From Devosia neptuniae (lineage in GTDB: Bacteria > Pseudomonadota > Alphaproteobacteria > Rhizobiales > Devosiaceae), in the NCBI RefSeq assembly GCF_025452235.1, contig NZ_CP104965.1, positions 558,001 through 622,000 of the forward strand: DNA of 64,000 bases, in the 5' to 3' direction. The notes beneath the pieces are model-generated. The model worked only from the letters and a program-made list of their open reading frames with translations. It searched no databases and had not been told where the DNA came from. Shown piece after piece: positions 51,034 to 61,905 of the stretch. Position 1 is the first letter of the stretch. Every line of letters starts with the position of its first letter. The position numbers and the translations under genes are program-made.

Positions 51034-51915
51034 TTATGGATCGGCTTCAACGATCGACTGCAAGGTGTCCGCATCGCGACGCGGCGGGGCGCCGAACAGT
51101 CTTTTATACTCACGCGAGAACTGAGACGCACTTTCATATCCAACGGCGTAGGCCACGCTGGCTGCCTCGGCATGTTCGGTCACCAGGCGCCGGCGCGCCT
51201 CGTGCAGCCGAATATGCTTCTGATATTGCAACGGGCTGACGCCGGTCACCGCCTTAAAACGGCGATGAAACACCGACACGCTCATGCCGGCGACCGCCGC
51301 CATGGCATCGATGCTGAGATGGTCTGCATAATACTGGCGAACAAATGCCATGGCCCGGCGGATATGGGATAGCCTGGTGTCCGCGCCGGCAATCTGGCGC
51401 AGCAAGGCACCATGCGGCCCCATCAGCAGCCGGAACATCAGTTCATGCTCGAGGTGAGGCGCGAGGACCGGTATCTCGTCGGGTCGGTCCAGCAGGCCGA
51501 CGAGCCGGCGCCAGGCATCGAGCAGTGCAGGCCCCGCCTTGGCGACGCCGAAGCCCGAGCCGATGGCGGGCTCAGCAAGCCCGTTCATTTCGAGCAGGAT
51601 CGACGAGATCACGGCGGGGTTGAGAAAGAGATTGAGCGCCAGATAGGGCTCGTCGGTGGATGCCTCGCAAACCTGTCCCATGGCCGTCAGTTCGGCAGCC
51701 ACCACCATGCATTCGCTTGGGCCGTATTCCAGCACGCCATCGCCGATAAACGTGCGTTTGCGGCCCTGCAGAACGAGGCAGACGACCGGCTGATAGATCA
51801 GGCCGGCGGCGTCGGTGGGATTGTCGATGCGATAGATATGAAGCCGCGGCATTGCCGGGTGGGGCGCGCCGGCATGGCGCTGCGCAATGGCGCGAATATC
51901 GTCCAAGTCTGTCAT
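51034..51915 (-). CDS. AraC family regulator (AraC_N type)
   Basis: A 293-residue regulator with an N-terminal cupin-like AraC_N domain (PVVCLVLQGRKRTFIGDGVL, then YGPSECMVVAAELTAMGQV). The C-terminal pair of AraC helix-turn-helices (about 190-285) includes SIDAMAAVAGMSVSVFHRRF and YAVGYESASQFSREYKRLFG. It is divergent from the aldo/keto reductase gene; this pairing is very common and implies direct control of the reductase. Confidence 0.9.
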   Translation of the reverse strand: MTDLDDIRAIAQRHAGAPHPAMPRLHIYRIDNPTDAAGLIYQPVVCLVLQGRKRTFIGDGVLEYGPSECMVVAAELTAMGQVCEASTDEPYLALNLFLNPAVISSILLEMNGLAEPAIGSGFGVAKAGPALLDAWRRLVGLLDRPDEIPVLAPHLEHELMFRLLMGPHGALLRQIAGADTRLSHIRRAMAFVRQYYADHLSIDAMAAVAGMSVSVFHRRFKAVTGVSPLQYQKHIRLHEARRRLVTEHAEAASVAYAVGYESASQFSREYKRLFGAPPRRDADTLQSIVEADP

Positions 51916-52039
51916 GGGCGCTATCCCATGCTTCTTGCCTCAAAAGGTCAAGCGATCAGCAGGATCAGGCAATCATTCGGGACCATCAGACATCCAGCCA
52001 GCAACCGGTCGTACCTACATTCCGGCGGCACACGCATGA

Positions 52040-53023
<984 letters not shown>

Positions 53024-53063
53024 CAGACATGGGTGGCCGGCATTGCTCGCCACCCATCATTGC

Positions 53064-53109
53064 CGGAATGTCTGCTGCTGCAGTGGAATGTTCAAATTCA
53101 GACATTCCG
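53064..53109. repeat. 11-bp perfect inverted repeat after AKR gene
   Basis: CGGAATGTCTG (53064-53074) and CAGACATTCCG (53099-53109) with a 24-base spacer. It could be a factor-dependent terminator or a binding site; no T tract. Confidence 0.55.
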
Positions 53110-53476
53110 CTGTGTACCCATTCCGGCTATGCGCGGCGGTTAGGGAGGAGCAACGCGACCGCTGTCCCATATCACGCGGTCGCCACGTCGTCCCTCCAAT
53201 ATCCCCTCCGAAGGGCCGCAACCGCCCACAATGTCTGGCTTCAGCCTCGGCTGCCATCTCTTCGCGCAGCTGGCGCCATCGGGCCACTAGCCTAGCAACT
53301 GCAACCTTCCCGTCGATTCCTGCAACGGCTGACATGTGGAATTCGGCATTGCGGTTGCGCCCGACTGAGTGAATATGACTGTGGTTTGAGATGTTCTGGC
53401 GGATGTGTTCGCCGGGACCTTCTTGGCGCGCCAGATAATTTGGACGGTCGCAAATGGCAGTTAATTTAGGATCGTC
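53110..53476. other. intergenic gap, no gene supported
   Basis: A 367-base stretch between the AKR gene and the LysR gene. No frame has both a ribosome binding site and a recognisable product. Lower GC near 53370-53470 suits the LysR promoter. Confidence 0.55.
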
Positions 53477-54403
53477 GTGCCTTCCATCCGAGACCAGGTT
53501 AACGCCATTCCGATGACGCGAAGCCGTGCGCTGCCGCCGCTCAATTCTCTTGTGGTGTTCGAGGCTGCGGCGCGCATGGGCAGCTTCTCGCGCGCCGGGC
53601 ATGAGCTGGGCCTGACGCAGAGTGCGGTCAGCCGGCAGATCGGCAAGCTTGAGGCCTATATCGGCTCCAAGCTGTTCGTACGCGCCAGCCATGGTGTGCA
53701 GCTCAGCCCGATCGGGGAGGCCTATGCGGTCGATATTGGCAAGCTGCTTGGGGAAGTGGCTGCCGTCACCGAGGGCGTGCGCAGCTGGAGCGGACCGCGT
53801 CAGGTGACCATTGCCTGCTCGCGCGGCATTGCCGACCAATGGTTCATGCCGCGCCTGACCCGGTTGCGCCAGGAAGTGCCGGGGCTCGAATTGCGGCTCA
53901 AGGTGACCGACGATATCGTGCATTTGCGGCTCGATGAATTCGATCTGGCGGTGTTCTACCGCAGCGAGCGGCCGGTCGGGGTCAATCTGATCGTGCTGGG
54001 GCGTGAGGAGATCGTGCCGGTCGCCGCGCCCAGTCTGCCGCGGCTCGATAGTGTGGCCGATCCGGTGATTATCGGCATCGAGGATTCGATGCGCGAATGG
54101 CAGGACTGGCCGCAATGGTGGCGCGACGCGGGGCTTGGGCCGCCACCCGATGCACGGCGCTGGCTGCTGGGCGATTATGGGCTATGCGTGGCGGCAGCCA
54201 TGCAGGGTGTAGGCTATGTGCTGGGCTGGACCTGGCTGATCCGCGAGCAATTGGAGGCCGGCACGCTGGTGCCGATGCACGACCATTGGATGCAGTCCGA
54301 AGGGCGCTTCTATCTGATGCGCCCGGCTGACCGGCACCAGCGCCGCATCGTGCGGGAAGTCTCGGACTGGCTGATTGCGAACAATGTCAGTAATGACCGC
54401 TAA
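53477..54403 (+). CDS. LysR family regulator (GcvA-like)
   Basis: A 308-residue LysR-type protein: winged helix LNSLVVFEAAARMGSFSRAG and LTQSAVSRQIGKLEAYIGSK (about 23-80), then the effector domain. ARMGSFSRAGHELGLTQSAV places it in the GcvA group. GTG 53477 is preferred because AGGA lies five bases upstream; ATG 53513 is the alternative. No metabolic gene is directly divergent, so its target is unclear; the peptide importer starts 0.5 kb downstream. Confidence 0.86.
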   Translation: MPSIRDQVNAIPMTRSRALPPLNSLVVFEAAARMGSFSRAGHELGLTQSAVSRQIGKLEAYIGSKLFVRASHGVQLSPIGEAYAVDIGKLLGEVAAVTEGVRSWSGPRQVTIACSRGIADQWFMPRLTRLRQEVPGLELRLKVTDDIVHLRLDEFDLAVFYRSERPVGVNLIVLGREEIVPVAAPSLPRLDSVADPVIIGIEDSMREWQDWPQWWRDAGLGPPPDARRWLLGDYGLCVAAAMQGVGYVLGWTWLIREQLEAGTLVPMHDHWMQSEGRFYLMRPADRHQRRIVREVSDWLIANNVSNDR

Positions 54404-54438
54404 GACCAGCCGCTATTCGGCTGATCTCATGATTGGTC

Positions 54439-54690
54439 CTAGATCGCGCTCCGGCGCTTGAGCTGGCCGTGTACGAAGCCGACCACGGTAAAGACGAGCC
54501 AGGCGATCTGCGTCAGGAAGGAGCCGAGGTTGAAATCCCACATCAGGGAATAGATCAGCGCCAGGCCCCCGATGATATTGAGCGCGGCATAACGGCCATC
54601 CTCGATGGTCAAAATACGCAGCTGAATCAATGCGTAGCCAGCCAAATAGGCAACGGCGCCGACGAGACCTACGATTGTCGCAAGCTCCAT
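54439..54690 (-). CDS. CBU_0592-like small membrane protein
   Basis: An 82-residue protein with three hydrophobic helices (about 5-22, 32-50, 55-72) and a basic C-terminus (GQLKRRSAI). It resembles the CBU_0592 family of small bacterial membrane proteins of unknown function. ATG 54690 begins directly at the first helix; the frame is open to 54783 but that extension is not hydrophobic or conserved. Convergent with the LysR gene. Confidence 0.72.
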   Translation of the reverse strand: MELATIVGLVGAVAYLAGYALIQLRILTIEDGRYAALNIIGGLALIYSLMWDFNLGSFLTQIAWLVFTVVGFVHGQLKRRSAI

Positions 54691-54828
54691 CTCAAATGCT
54701 CCAGAGCGCGGCCATGCAATGGTCGCGAAGATGATCGACAACGCCCTCGGAACCCCTCCCGGGAGCTCGAAGCGAAGTGCCATTTAGCGACGGGGCTCGG
54801 CAAAGTATGCACGCTGTATTCTGATGGG

Positions 54829-54849
54829 GGTATGATTTTAAATCATACC
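54829..54849. promoter_or_regulatory. perfect 21-bp palindrome before peptide-importer operon
   Basis: Arms GGTATGATTT and AAATCATACC around a single T, 94 bases before the substrate-binding protein ATG. The size and symmetry are those of a dimeric repressor site (for example GntR family). No such regulator gene is adjacent. Confidence 0.65.
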
Positions 54850-54943
54850 GGAATGGCGCTTTTGCCGACTAGTATTTCAGCCATGGGAACCCCAGCCGCG
54901 CCCTTTGACGGGGCGCGGCTGATCAATCAAGCAAGGTGAATAT

Positions 54944-56515
54944 ATGTCGCAGCAGACGCGTTCGTTCGACTTGAGCCGCCGCCAGTTCATGGCAGGCGCC
55001 GCCGGACTGGGCCTGACCACTTTGGCCTCGGGGCTGATCGTGCCATCGGCCATGGCCCAGGATGCTGCGCCGCGTCGTGGGGGCGTGTTGAAGATGGGCA
55101 TTGGCGGGGGCTCGACCACCGACAATTTCGATATTCGCGTGCTCAATGACTGGGTGCCGGTGAACCAGGCCTATATGGTGTTCAACGGCCTGGTCGAAAT
55201 CGACAAGGACAATCGCGTTCGCCCCGAGCTGTTTGAAAGCTGGGAACCATCGGCCGATGCCAAGGAATGGACTTTCACGATCCGCCAGGGCGTGACCTTC
55301 CACAACGGCAAGACCATGACTGCCGAGGACATCCTTTATTCGCTGAACCTGCATCGCGGCGCCGATACGACTTCGGCCGCCCGCTCGACGGCAGCCCAGT
55401 TCGCCGATGTGGTCAAGGTTTCCGACACCGAGATCAAGTTCGTGCTCGAAAGCGGCAATGCCGACCTGCCCTATATCCTGTCGGACTATCACTTCCTGGT
55501 CGTGCCGGAAGGCTTCACCGACTGGACCAAGCCGATCGGCACCGGCCCCTTCGTGATGGAGAGCTATGATCCGGGCGTGCGTGCGCGCTTCACCCGCAAT
55601 GAAAGCTATTGGAAGCCCGATACGGCTTGGGTCGATGCGGTGGAAGTCATCGTCATCAACGACATTGCCGCCCGCACCAATGCGATGATGAGCGGGCAGG
55701 TGCATGCGATCAACCAGCTCGACTTCAAGACCGTCGACCTGCTCAAGCGCAATCCGAACCTGACTGTGGTGCAGTCGGCCGGTGGCCAGCACTTCACCTT
55801 CCTGATGGATTGCACCCAGGGCGTTTACGCCGACAATAATGTGCGCATGGCGATCAAATATGCGATCGACCGCGAGCAGCTGCTGGCGACCGCCCTGCGT
55901 GGCTATGGCCAGCTGGGCAATGACCATCCAATCCCGGTCACCGACCCCTTCTACGCAATGGACCTGCCGCAGCGCGCCTATGATCCGGAAAAGTCCAAGT
56001 TCTACCTCAAGCAGGCCGGCATGGATAAGCTCGATATCGAGCTGTCGGCATCGGACGCAGCGTTCTCCGGCGCAGTCGACGCGGCTGCCATTTTCCAGGG
56101 CAGCGCTGCTGCCTCGGGCATTAACCTGGCCATCAAGCGCGAGCCGGCGGACGGCTATTGGTCCAATGTATGGATGAAGGCGCCGTTCTCGATGGGCTAT
56201 TGGGGTGGCCGCCCCACGGCCGACCAGATGCTGACCATTGCCTATTCCTCCACCTCGTCGCAGAACGACACCCATTGGAAGAATGATACATTCGACGCCA
56301 AGCTGACCGAGGCACGCGCCCTGCTCGATCCGAGCAAGCGCAAGGAAATCTATGCCGAGCTGCAGCAGCTGGTGTCCGATGATGGCGGCGCACTGATCCC
56401 GATGTTCGGCGATTATCTCGATGCTGTCTCGACCAAGCTCAAGGGCGTAACCTCCCACCCCATGTTCAACCTGATGGGCGCAAGGCTGGCTGAAAAGGTC
56501 TGGCTGGAAGCATAA
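54944..56515 (+). CDS. peptide ABC importer substrate-binding protein (Tat-exported)
   Basis: A 523-residue family 5 (DppA/OppA-type) binding protein. The N-terminus has a twin-arginine signal (DLSRRQFMAGAAGLGLTTLA, cleavage near AMAQD) and the family signature EWTFTIRQGVTFHNGKTMTA. It delivers peptides or similar amide compounds to the permeases encoded next; its stop overlaps the permease start (TAATG). The CocE-type hydrolase gene at the end of the operon hints at a peptide- or ester-bearing substrate. Confidence 0.92.
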   Translation: MSQQTRSFDLSRRQFMAGAAGLGLTTLASGLIVPSAMAQDAAPRRGGVLKMGIGGGSTTDNFDIRVLNDWVPVNQAYMVFNGLVEIDKDNRVRPELFESWEPSADAKEWTFTIRQGVTFHNGKTMTAEDILYSLNLHRGADTTSAARSTAAQFADVVKVSDTEIKFVLESGNADLPYILSDYHFLVVPEGFTDWTKPIGTGPFVMESYDPGVRARFTRNESYWKPDTAWVDAVEVIVINDIAARTNAMMSGQVHAINQLDFKTVDLLKRNPNLTVVQSAGGQHFTFLMDCTQGVYADNNVRMAIKYAIDREQLLATALRGYGQLGNDHPIPVTDPFYAMDLPQRAYDPEKSKFYLKQAGMDKLDIELSASDAAFSGAVDAAAIFQGSAAASGINLAIKREPADGYWSNVWMKAPFSMGYWGGRPTADQMLTIAYSSTSSQNDTHWKNDTFDAKLTEARALLDPSKRKEIYAELQQLVSDDGGALIPMFGDYLDAVSTKLKGVTSHPMFNLMGARLAEKVWLEA

Positions 56516-57462
56516 TGATCACACTCATCCTTAAGCGTCTCACGCTTGGGATCCTGACGCTCCTGCTGGTGTCCGCGTTGATTTTCGCGGGCACCCAGCT
56601 CCTGCCGGGCGACGTTGCTTCCGCAATTCTCGGACAGAATGCGACGCCGGAATCCCTGGCTGCTCTCCGAACGGATCTCGGCCTCGATCTGCCCGCTTGG
56701 CAGCGCTATGTCTCCTGGCTTTCCGGCTTTGTCACCGGGGACCTCGGCATGTCGCTGGCCAATCGCCAGCCTGTCGCCGATCTGCTGTGGCCGCGTTTCG
56801 GCAACACCATGGCGCTGGCCGCCTATGCCGCCATCGTCAGCGTGCCAGTGGCCGTGCTGCTGGGCCTGGCTGCCGCGGTCAAGCGTGGTGGATTGTTTGA
56901 TCGCACCATCAATATCGTGGCGCTGGGCTTTGTGTCGCTGCCCGAATATTTCCTGGGCCTGCTGCTGATCCTGTTCCTCTCCGTGCAGTTCAATCTGCTG
57001 CCCAGCCTTGCCGATACCTATGCCGGCATGAGCTTTGGCGATTGGCTGCGCGCCACGACCTTGCCGGCGCTGACGCTGGTGCTGGTCACGGTGGCGCAGA
57101 TGATGCGCATGACGCGCACCGCCGTGCTGTCGGTGATGGACCAGGCCTATGTGGAAACCGCTTTCCTCAAAGGCCTGCGCACCAAGCGCGTCGTGCTGCG
57201 CCATGCGCTGCCCAATGCGGCGGCGCCCATCGTCAATGTTGTGGCGTTCAACATTGCCTATCTGATCACCGGCGTCGTGCTGGTGGAGGCCATCTTCAAT
57301 TATAACGGGCTGGGGCGCTTTATGGTCGATGCCGTCGCCAAGCGCGATCTGCCGCTGGTGCAGGCCGCCGCCATGGTGTTCGGCGCCGCCTATGTCATTC
57401 TCAACAGCATCGCCGATATCGCCGCGATCGCGCTCAACCCGCGTTTGAGGCACCCACGATGA
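56515..57462 (+). CDS. peptide ABC importer permease, DppB type
   Basis: A 315-residue permease with N-terminal MITLILKRLTLGILTLLLVS, six TM helices and the EAA-like loop (AYVETAFLKGLRTKRVVLRH, then ALPNAAAPIVN). It pairs with the DppC-type protein to form the membrane channel. Overlaps the SBP gene by one base and the next gene by four. Confidence 0.92.
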   Translation: MITLILKRLTLGILTLLLVSALIFAGTQLLPGDVASAILGQNATPESLAALRTDLGLDLPAWQRYVSWLSGFVTGDLGMSLANRQPVADLLWPRFGNTMALAAYAAIVSVPVAVLLGLAAAVKRGGLFDRTINIVALGFVSLPEYFLGLLLILFLSVQFNLLPSLADTYAGMSFGDWLRATTLPALTLVLVTVAQMMRMTRTAVLSVMDQAYVETAFLKGLRTKRVVLRHALPNAAAPIVNVVAFNIAYLITGVVLVEAIFNYNGLGRFMVDAVAKRDLPLVQAAAMVFGAAYVILNSIADIAAIALNPRLRHPR

Positions 57463-58286
57463 TCCGCACTCTCAAGGCTATCCCCTTCTCGGCCTGGCTG
57501 GGCCTGTTCATCGTTGCGGCAAACCTGCTGATCTTCCTGCTCGGCCCGATGCTGGCGCCCTATGGGCAAAACCAGATCGTCGGCTCGCCATTTGATCCGC
57601 CATCGGCGCAATATTGGTTCGGGCTGGACCAGAATGGGCGCGACCTGTTCTCGCGGCTATTGGCCGGGGCGCAGATGTCGATTGGTGTGTCGCTGGCGGC
57701 GTCGCTGATTTCGTTCTGTATCGGCATTCCGCTGGGCTTTGTCGCGGCCATCTTTGGCGGCTGGATCGATACCGTGCTCTCGCGCGTCGTCGATACGGTG
57801 ATGTGCATTCCCGTGCTGATTTCGGCGCTGGTGGTGTTGCAGGCTTTGGGTTCGTCCCTGCCGGTGCTGATCATCACCATCGCCCTGCTCGACAGCACCC
57901 GCGTGTTCCGCCTGGCGCGCGTCGTCGCCCAGGGCATTAGCGTGCTCGAATATGCCGAGACTGCCCGCCTCCGCGGGGAAAGCCTGGGCTGGCTGATCAC
58001 TCGCGAAATCCTGCCCAATGCGCTGCCGCCGCTGATTGCCGAATTCGGCATGCGTTTCTGCTTCACCTTCCTGTTCGTGGCAGGCCTCTCCTTCCTCGGC
58101 CTGGGCATTCAGCCGCCGTTCGCGGATTGGGGCGGCATGGTCAAGGATAACCAGCAGGCCATTCTTTATGGGCTTTATGCGCCGCTGTTCCCCGCCGCCG
58201 CGATTGCGCTTTTGACCATTGGCGTCAACCTGGTGGTCGATTGGCTGCTGTCGGGCCACGGCACCACCCAGGGAGCCGACCGATGA
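57459..58286 (+). CDS. peptide ABC importer permease, DppC type
   Basis: A 275-residue permease. The DppC signature FGLDQNGRDLFSRLLAGAQM and EAA loop EYAETARLRGESLGWLITRE are present with about six TM helices. Overlaps neighbours by four bases on both sides (ATGA), so the operon is tightly coupled. Confidence 0.92.
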   Translation: MIRTLKAIPFSAWLGLFIVAANLLIFLLGPMLAPYGQNQIVGSPFDPPSAQYWFGLDQNGRDLFSRLLAGAQMSIGVSLAASLISFCIGIPLGFVAAIFGGWIDTVLSRVVDTVMCIPVLISALVVLQALGSSLPVLIITIALLDSTRVFRLARVVAQGISVLEYAETARLRGESLGWLITREILPNALPPLIAEFGMRFCFTFLFVAGLSFLGLGIQPPFADWGGMVKDNQQAILYGLYAPLFPAAAIALLTIGVNLVVDWLLSGHGTTQGADR

Positions 58287-59890
58287 GCAATGTGCTGACC
58301 ATTCGCGGCCTCAAGGTCGCGGCGCCCAATGGGGCCATCCTGGTCGATGGCATCGATGTCGATCTGGCGCCCGGCGTAGTGCTGGGGCTGATCGGGGAAT
58401 CGGGCGCGGGTAAATCCACCATCGGGCTGGCCGCCATGGGTTATGGCCGCGGCGGCTGCAGAATAGTGGGGGGCAGCATCGATATTGGCGGCACCTCGCT
58501 GATGGAAGGCACCCGCAGCACGCGCGAGGCCATTCGCGGTGCGCGCATCGCCTATGTCGCGCAAAGCGCGGCGGCGGCGTTCAACCCGGCCATTCGCATC
58601 GGCCAGCAGATCATCGAGGGCGCGCTCTATCACGGCCGTATGAGCCGGGCCGAGGCCGAAGCCTGGAAGCTCGAGCTGCTCAAGACGCTGCAACTGCCCA
58701 ATCCCGAAACATTTGGCGAGCGCTATCCGCACCAGGTCTCGGGCGGGCAATTGCAACGCGCCATGGTGGCCATGGCCATGTCGTGCCGCCCCGATATTCT
58801 GGTGCTGGACGAGCCGACCACGGCGCTGGACGTGACCACCCAGATCGAAGTGCTGGCGCTGCTGCGCCAATTGATCCAGCGCTATCAGACTGCCGCGCTC
58901 TACATCACCCATGATCTGGCTGTGGTCGCCCAGATTGCCAATCGCATCATGGTGCTGCGCCACGGCAAGCTGGTGGAAGAAGGCACGGCCGAGCAGGTGC
59001 TTGAGGCGCCGCGCGAGGATTATACCAGGAGCCTGGTCGCTGAGCGGCACGGCAATCTGGCCGGCGAGATCGTGCGCCACGCGGCGGGCGAAGTCCTGCT
59101 CGAGGTCAGCAATATCCATGCCTATTACGGTAAGACCGCCGTGCTGGACGATATTTCCTGCCAGGTGCGGCGTGGGGAAACGCTGGCCGTGGTGGGGGAA
59201 TCCGGCTCCGGCAAATCCACGCTGGCCCGCGCCATTGCGGGCCTGCCGCCGCATGCCTCGGGCATGATCAGCATGGATGGCAGGCGGCTGGAGCGGTCCT
59301 ACAAGAACCGTACCCGCGAGGAATTGCGCCGCATCCAGCTGGTCTATCAATTGCCCGACGTGGCGCTCAATCCGCGCCAGAGCGTGGGTGAGATCATCGG
59401 AAGACCGATGGAATTCTATTTCGGCATGCAAGAAATCCCCCGCAAGACGGAAGTCGCGCGCCTGCTCGATCTGATCGGACTGCCGCAGGACTTCGCCGAA
59501 CGCCTCCCCGGCGCCCTGTCGGGTGGGCAGAAGCAGCGCGTCTGCATTGCCCGCGCGCTGGCGGCCAAGCCGGACCTGATCATCTGCGACGAGGTGACCT
59601 CAGCGCTCGATCCGCTGGTGGCCGAGGACATCTTGCGGCTGCTGCGGCGGCTACAGGATGAATTGGGGCTATCCTACCTCTTCATCACGCACGATCTTGG
59701 CGTGGTGCGGCGGCTCGCCGACCGGACGCTGGTGATGCAGCGCGGCAAGATTGTCGAGCAGGGGCCGACGGCTGAAATCTTCCAGCCGCCCTTCCATCCC
59801 TATACCGAAGAGCTGGTGACCTCGGTGCCCGAGCTGCGCCGGGACTGGCTCGACACAATTCTGGCCAAGCGCCAGCTGGCAAAAGCCTGA
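58283..59890 (+). CDS. peptide ABC importer ATPase, fused DppD-DppF type
   Basis: A 535-residue protein with two ATPase domains. The first (about 1-255) has GESGAGKST, signature VSGGQLQRAM and ILVLDEPTTALDV; the second (about 275-530) has GESGSGKSTLARA, LSGGQKQRVCIARAL and LIICDEVTSALDP. Fused pairs of this type occur in GsiA-like importers. In the first domain a shorter linker follows Walker A. ATG 58283 overlaps the permease stop. Confidence 0.93.
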   Translation: MSNVLTIRGLKVAAPNGAILVDGIDVDLAPGVVLGLIGESGAGKSTIGLAAMGYGRGGCRIVGGSIDIGGTSLMEGTRSTREAIRGARIAYVAQSAAAAFNPAIRIGQQIIEGALYHGRMSRAEAEAWKLELLKTLQLPNPETFGERYPHQVSGGQLQRAMVAMAMSCRPDILVLDEPTTALDVTTQIEVLALLRQLIQRYQTAALYITHDLAVVAQIANRIMVLRHGKLVEEGTAEQVLEAPREDYTRSLVAERHGNLAGEIVRHAAGEVLLEVSNIHAYYGKTAVLDDISCQVRRGETLAVVGESGSGKSTLARAIAGLPPHASGMISMDGRRLERSYKNRTREELRRIQLVYQLPDVALNPRQSVGEIIGRPMEFYFGMQEIPRKTEVARLLDLIGLPQDFAERLPGALSGGQKQRVCIARALAAKPDLIICDEVTSALDPLVAEDILRLLRRLQDELGLSYLFITHDLGVVRRLADRTLVMQRGKIVEQGPTAEIFQPPFHPYTEELVTSVPELRRDWLDTILAKRQLAKA

Positions 59891-59907
59891 ACTTTTCTGG
59901 ACCATCC

Positions 59908-61905
59908 ATGACCATCCGTATTCAAGAGCACATCTGGATCCCCATGAGCGACGGCACGCGTCTGGGCGCGCGCCTCTGGCTGCCGGAGGATGATGCCAAG
60001 GTTCCGGCCGTGCTCGAATATATCCCCTATCGCAAGCGCGACGGCACGCGCGGGCGCGACGAGCCCATGCACGGCTATTTCGCTGGAAATGGCTATGCGG
60101 CCATTCGCGTGGATATGCGCGGCACGGGCGAGTCCGATGGGCACATGGCTGATGAATATCTGGCCCAGGAACAGGATGACGCGCTTGAAGTGATCGCCTG
60201 GATTGCCGCACAGCCCTGGTGCGACGGCAATGTTGGCATGATGGGCAAGAGCTGGGGTGGCTTTAACGGCTTGCAGGTGGCCGCGCGCCGCCCGCCCGCG
60301 CTCAAGGCTGTCATTTCGGCCTATTCGACCGATAATCGCTATACCGACGACATCCACTATATGGGCGGCTTGCTGCTCAACGATAATCTGTGGTGGGGCA
60401 CGATCATGCTGGCCTACCAGTCGCGCCCCCTCGACCCTGAAATCGTCGGCGACAGCTGGCGGGCAAGCTGGCTGGAGCGGCTGCAAAAGCTGCCCTTCTT
60501 CCCCGCTCTGTGGCTGGAGCACCAGCGTTATGATGCCTATTGGCAGCACGGCTCCGTCTGCGAGGATTTTTCTGATATCGAAGTGCCAGTGCTGGCCATT
60601 GGCGCCTGGGCCGACAGCTATACCAATGCCGTGCCGCGCCTGCTCGAAGGCCTCAAGACGCCGCGCAAGGCGATCATCGGGCCTTGGGGCCACATCTATC
60701 CGCATGATGGCGTGCCGGGCCCGGCCATCGGGTTCCTGCAAGAGGCCGTGCGTTGGTGGGACCATTGGCTCAAGGGTCGCGACACCGGCGTGATGAACGA
60801 GCCCGATCTGCGCGCCTATACTTCGGACAGCGTCGCGCCCGAAGGCACCCGCAACTTCACCCCCGGCCGCTGGGTCGGGGAGGCGCAGTGGCCTTCGCCT
60901 GAGATTGGCACGACCAGCTTCCAACTGGGCGCTGACCATGGCCTGCACACTGGCACGGCCCCAGCCGGACAACTGTCGATCTGCTCGCCGCAGAGCCATG
61001 GCAAGGCAGGTGGCGAATGGATGGGCACCGGTTGCGTGGGTGAACACCCGACCGACCAGCGGCTCGACGATGGCGGCGCGCTGGTGTTTGACACCCCGAT
61101 TCTGGCCGATGCCATTGAAGTGCTGGGCGCCTCGGTGCTCCGCCTCAAGCTGAGTTCAGACAAGCCGGTGGCGCAAGTTTCCGTGCGCCTCTCCGATGTG
61201 CGGCCCGATGGCAGCGTGACCCGCGTCAGCTATCAGGTGCTCAACCTCACCCACCGCGACAGCCATGCCGAACCGGCGCCCCTAGTGCCGGGCCAGGCCT
61301 ATGATGTCGCCGTCAAACTCAATGATTGCGGCTATCGCTTCCCCGCTGGACACCGCATTCGCGTATCCATCGCCACGGCCTATTGGCCCATGGTCTGGCC
61401 ATCGCCGGAAGCGGCAACGCTCACCATCGACACCGCCACCAGCCGGCTCGATCTGCCCACCCGCAGTGACACAGGCGACGGGGCTGTCAGCTTCGCGCCG
61501 CCCGCGCATGGCCCGGCCACCCCGCTCACCCAGCTCGATCCGGGCAGCGTCAAGCGCTGGTCCAGCCAGGATCACGTCGCGGGCACTACGACCTATGTCA
61601 CCGAAGGCATTGGCGGCCTGTTCGGTGAAGGCATTCTGCGCTTTGACGACATCGGCACCGAGCTCAGCCATAGCCTGAAACGCGAGCTGACCATCGCCGA
61701 CAATGACCCGCTCAGCGCCCATTACAAGCTCACCCAGAGCTATGAAATGGGTCGCGATGGCTGGCGCACCAAGGTCGATACGGTGACCGAAATGCACTCG
61801 GATCTGACCAATTTCTATATTCGCGGCGAACTTACAGCTTCGGAAAACGGCGCCGTCGTTGCCACAAGAAATTGGGATCAGGTGATAAAAAGGGATGGGC
61901 TATAG
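59908..61905 (+). CDS. CocE/NonD family hydrolase (S15 peptidase-like)
   Basis: A 665-residue alpha/beta hydrolase of the X-Pro dipeptidyl peptidase/cocaine esterase family. Nucleophile S115 is in MMGKSWGGFN, a probable acid is D236 (GAWADSYTN) and the His is H262 (GPWGHIYPHDG). The C-terminal jelly-roll domain (about 400-600) includes HRIRVSIATAYWPMVWPS. No signal peptide, so it acts in the cytosol on imported substrate. It is 17 bases after the ATPase gene, the last gene of the importer operon. Confidence 0.9.
   Translation: MTIRIQEHIWIPMSDGTRLGARLWLPEDDAKVPAVLEYIPYRKRDGTRGRDEPMHGYFAGNGYAAIRVDMRGTGESDGHMADEYLAQEQDDALEVIAWIAAQPWCDGNVGMMGKSWGGFNGLQVAARRPPALKAVISAYSTDNRYTDDIHYMGGLLLNDNLWWGTIMLAYQSRPLDPEIVGDSWRASWLERLQKLPFFPALWLEHQRYDAYWQHGSVCEDFSDIEVPVLAIGAWADSYTNAVPRLLEGLKTPRKAIIGPWGHIYPHDGVPGPAIGFLQEAVRWWDHWLKGRDTGVMNEPDLRAYTSDSVAPEGTRNFTPGRWVGEAQWPSPEIGTTSFQLGADHGLHTGTAPAGQLSICSPQSHGKAGGEWMGTGCVGEHPTDQRLDDGGALVFDTPILADAIEVLGASVLRLKLSSDKPVAQVSVRLSDVRPDGSVTRVSYQVLNLTHRDSHAEPAPLVPGQAYDVAVKLNDCGYRFPAGHRIRVSIATAYWPMVWPSPEAATLTIDTATSRLDLPTRSDTGDGAVSFAPPAHGPATPLTQLDPGSVKRWSSQDHVAGTTTYVTEGIGGLFGEGILRFDDIGTELSHSLKRELTIADNDPLSAHYKLTQSYEMGRDGWRTKVDTVTEMHSDLTNFYIRGELTASENGAVVATRNWDQVIKRDGL

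Noticed and set aside
50886..51239. Plus-strand frame overlapping the 3' end of the AraC-type gene
   Set aside because: Most of it is antisense to the conserved second helix-turn-helix; no supporting start signal.
53057..54115. 352-codon minus-strand frame opposite the LysR gene
   Set aside because: Shadow of the LysR coding region that runs on into non-coding sequence; no domain.
54923..56458. 511-codon minus-strand open frame opposite the peptide-binding protein
   Set aside because: His/Gly/Ile-rich complement of a conserved family 5 binding protein; no motif and no promoter context.
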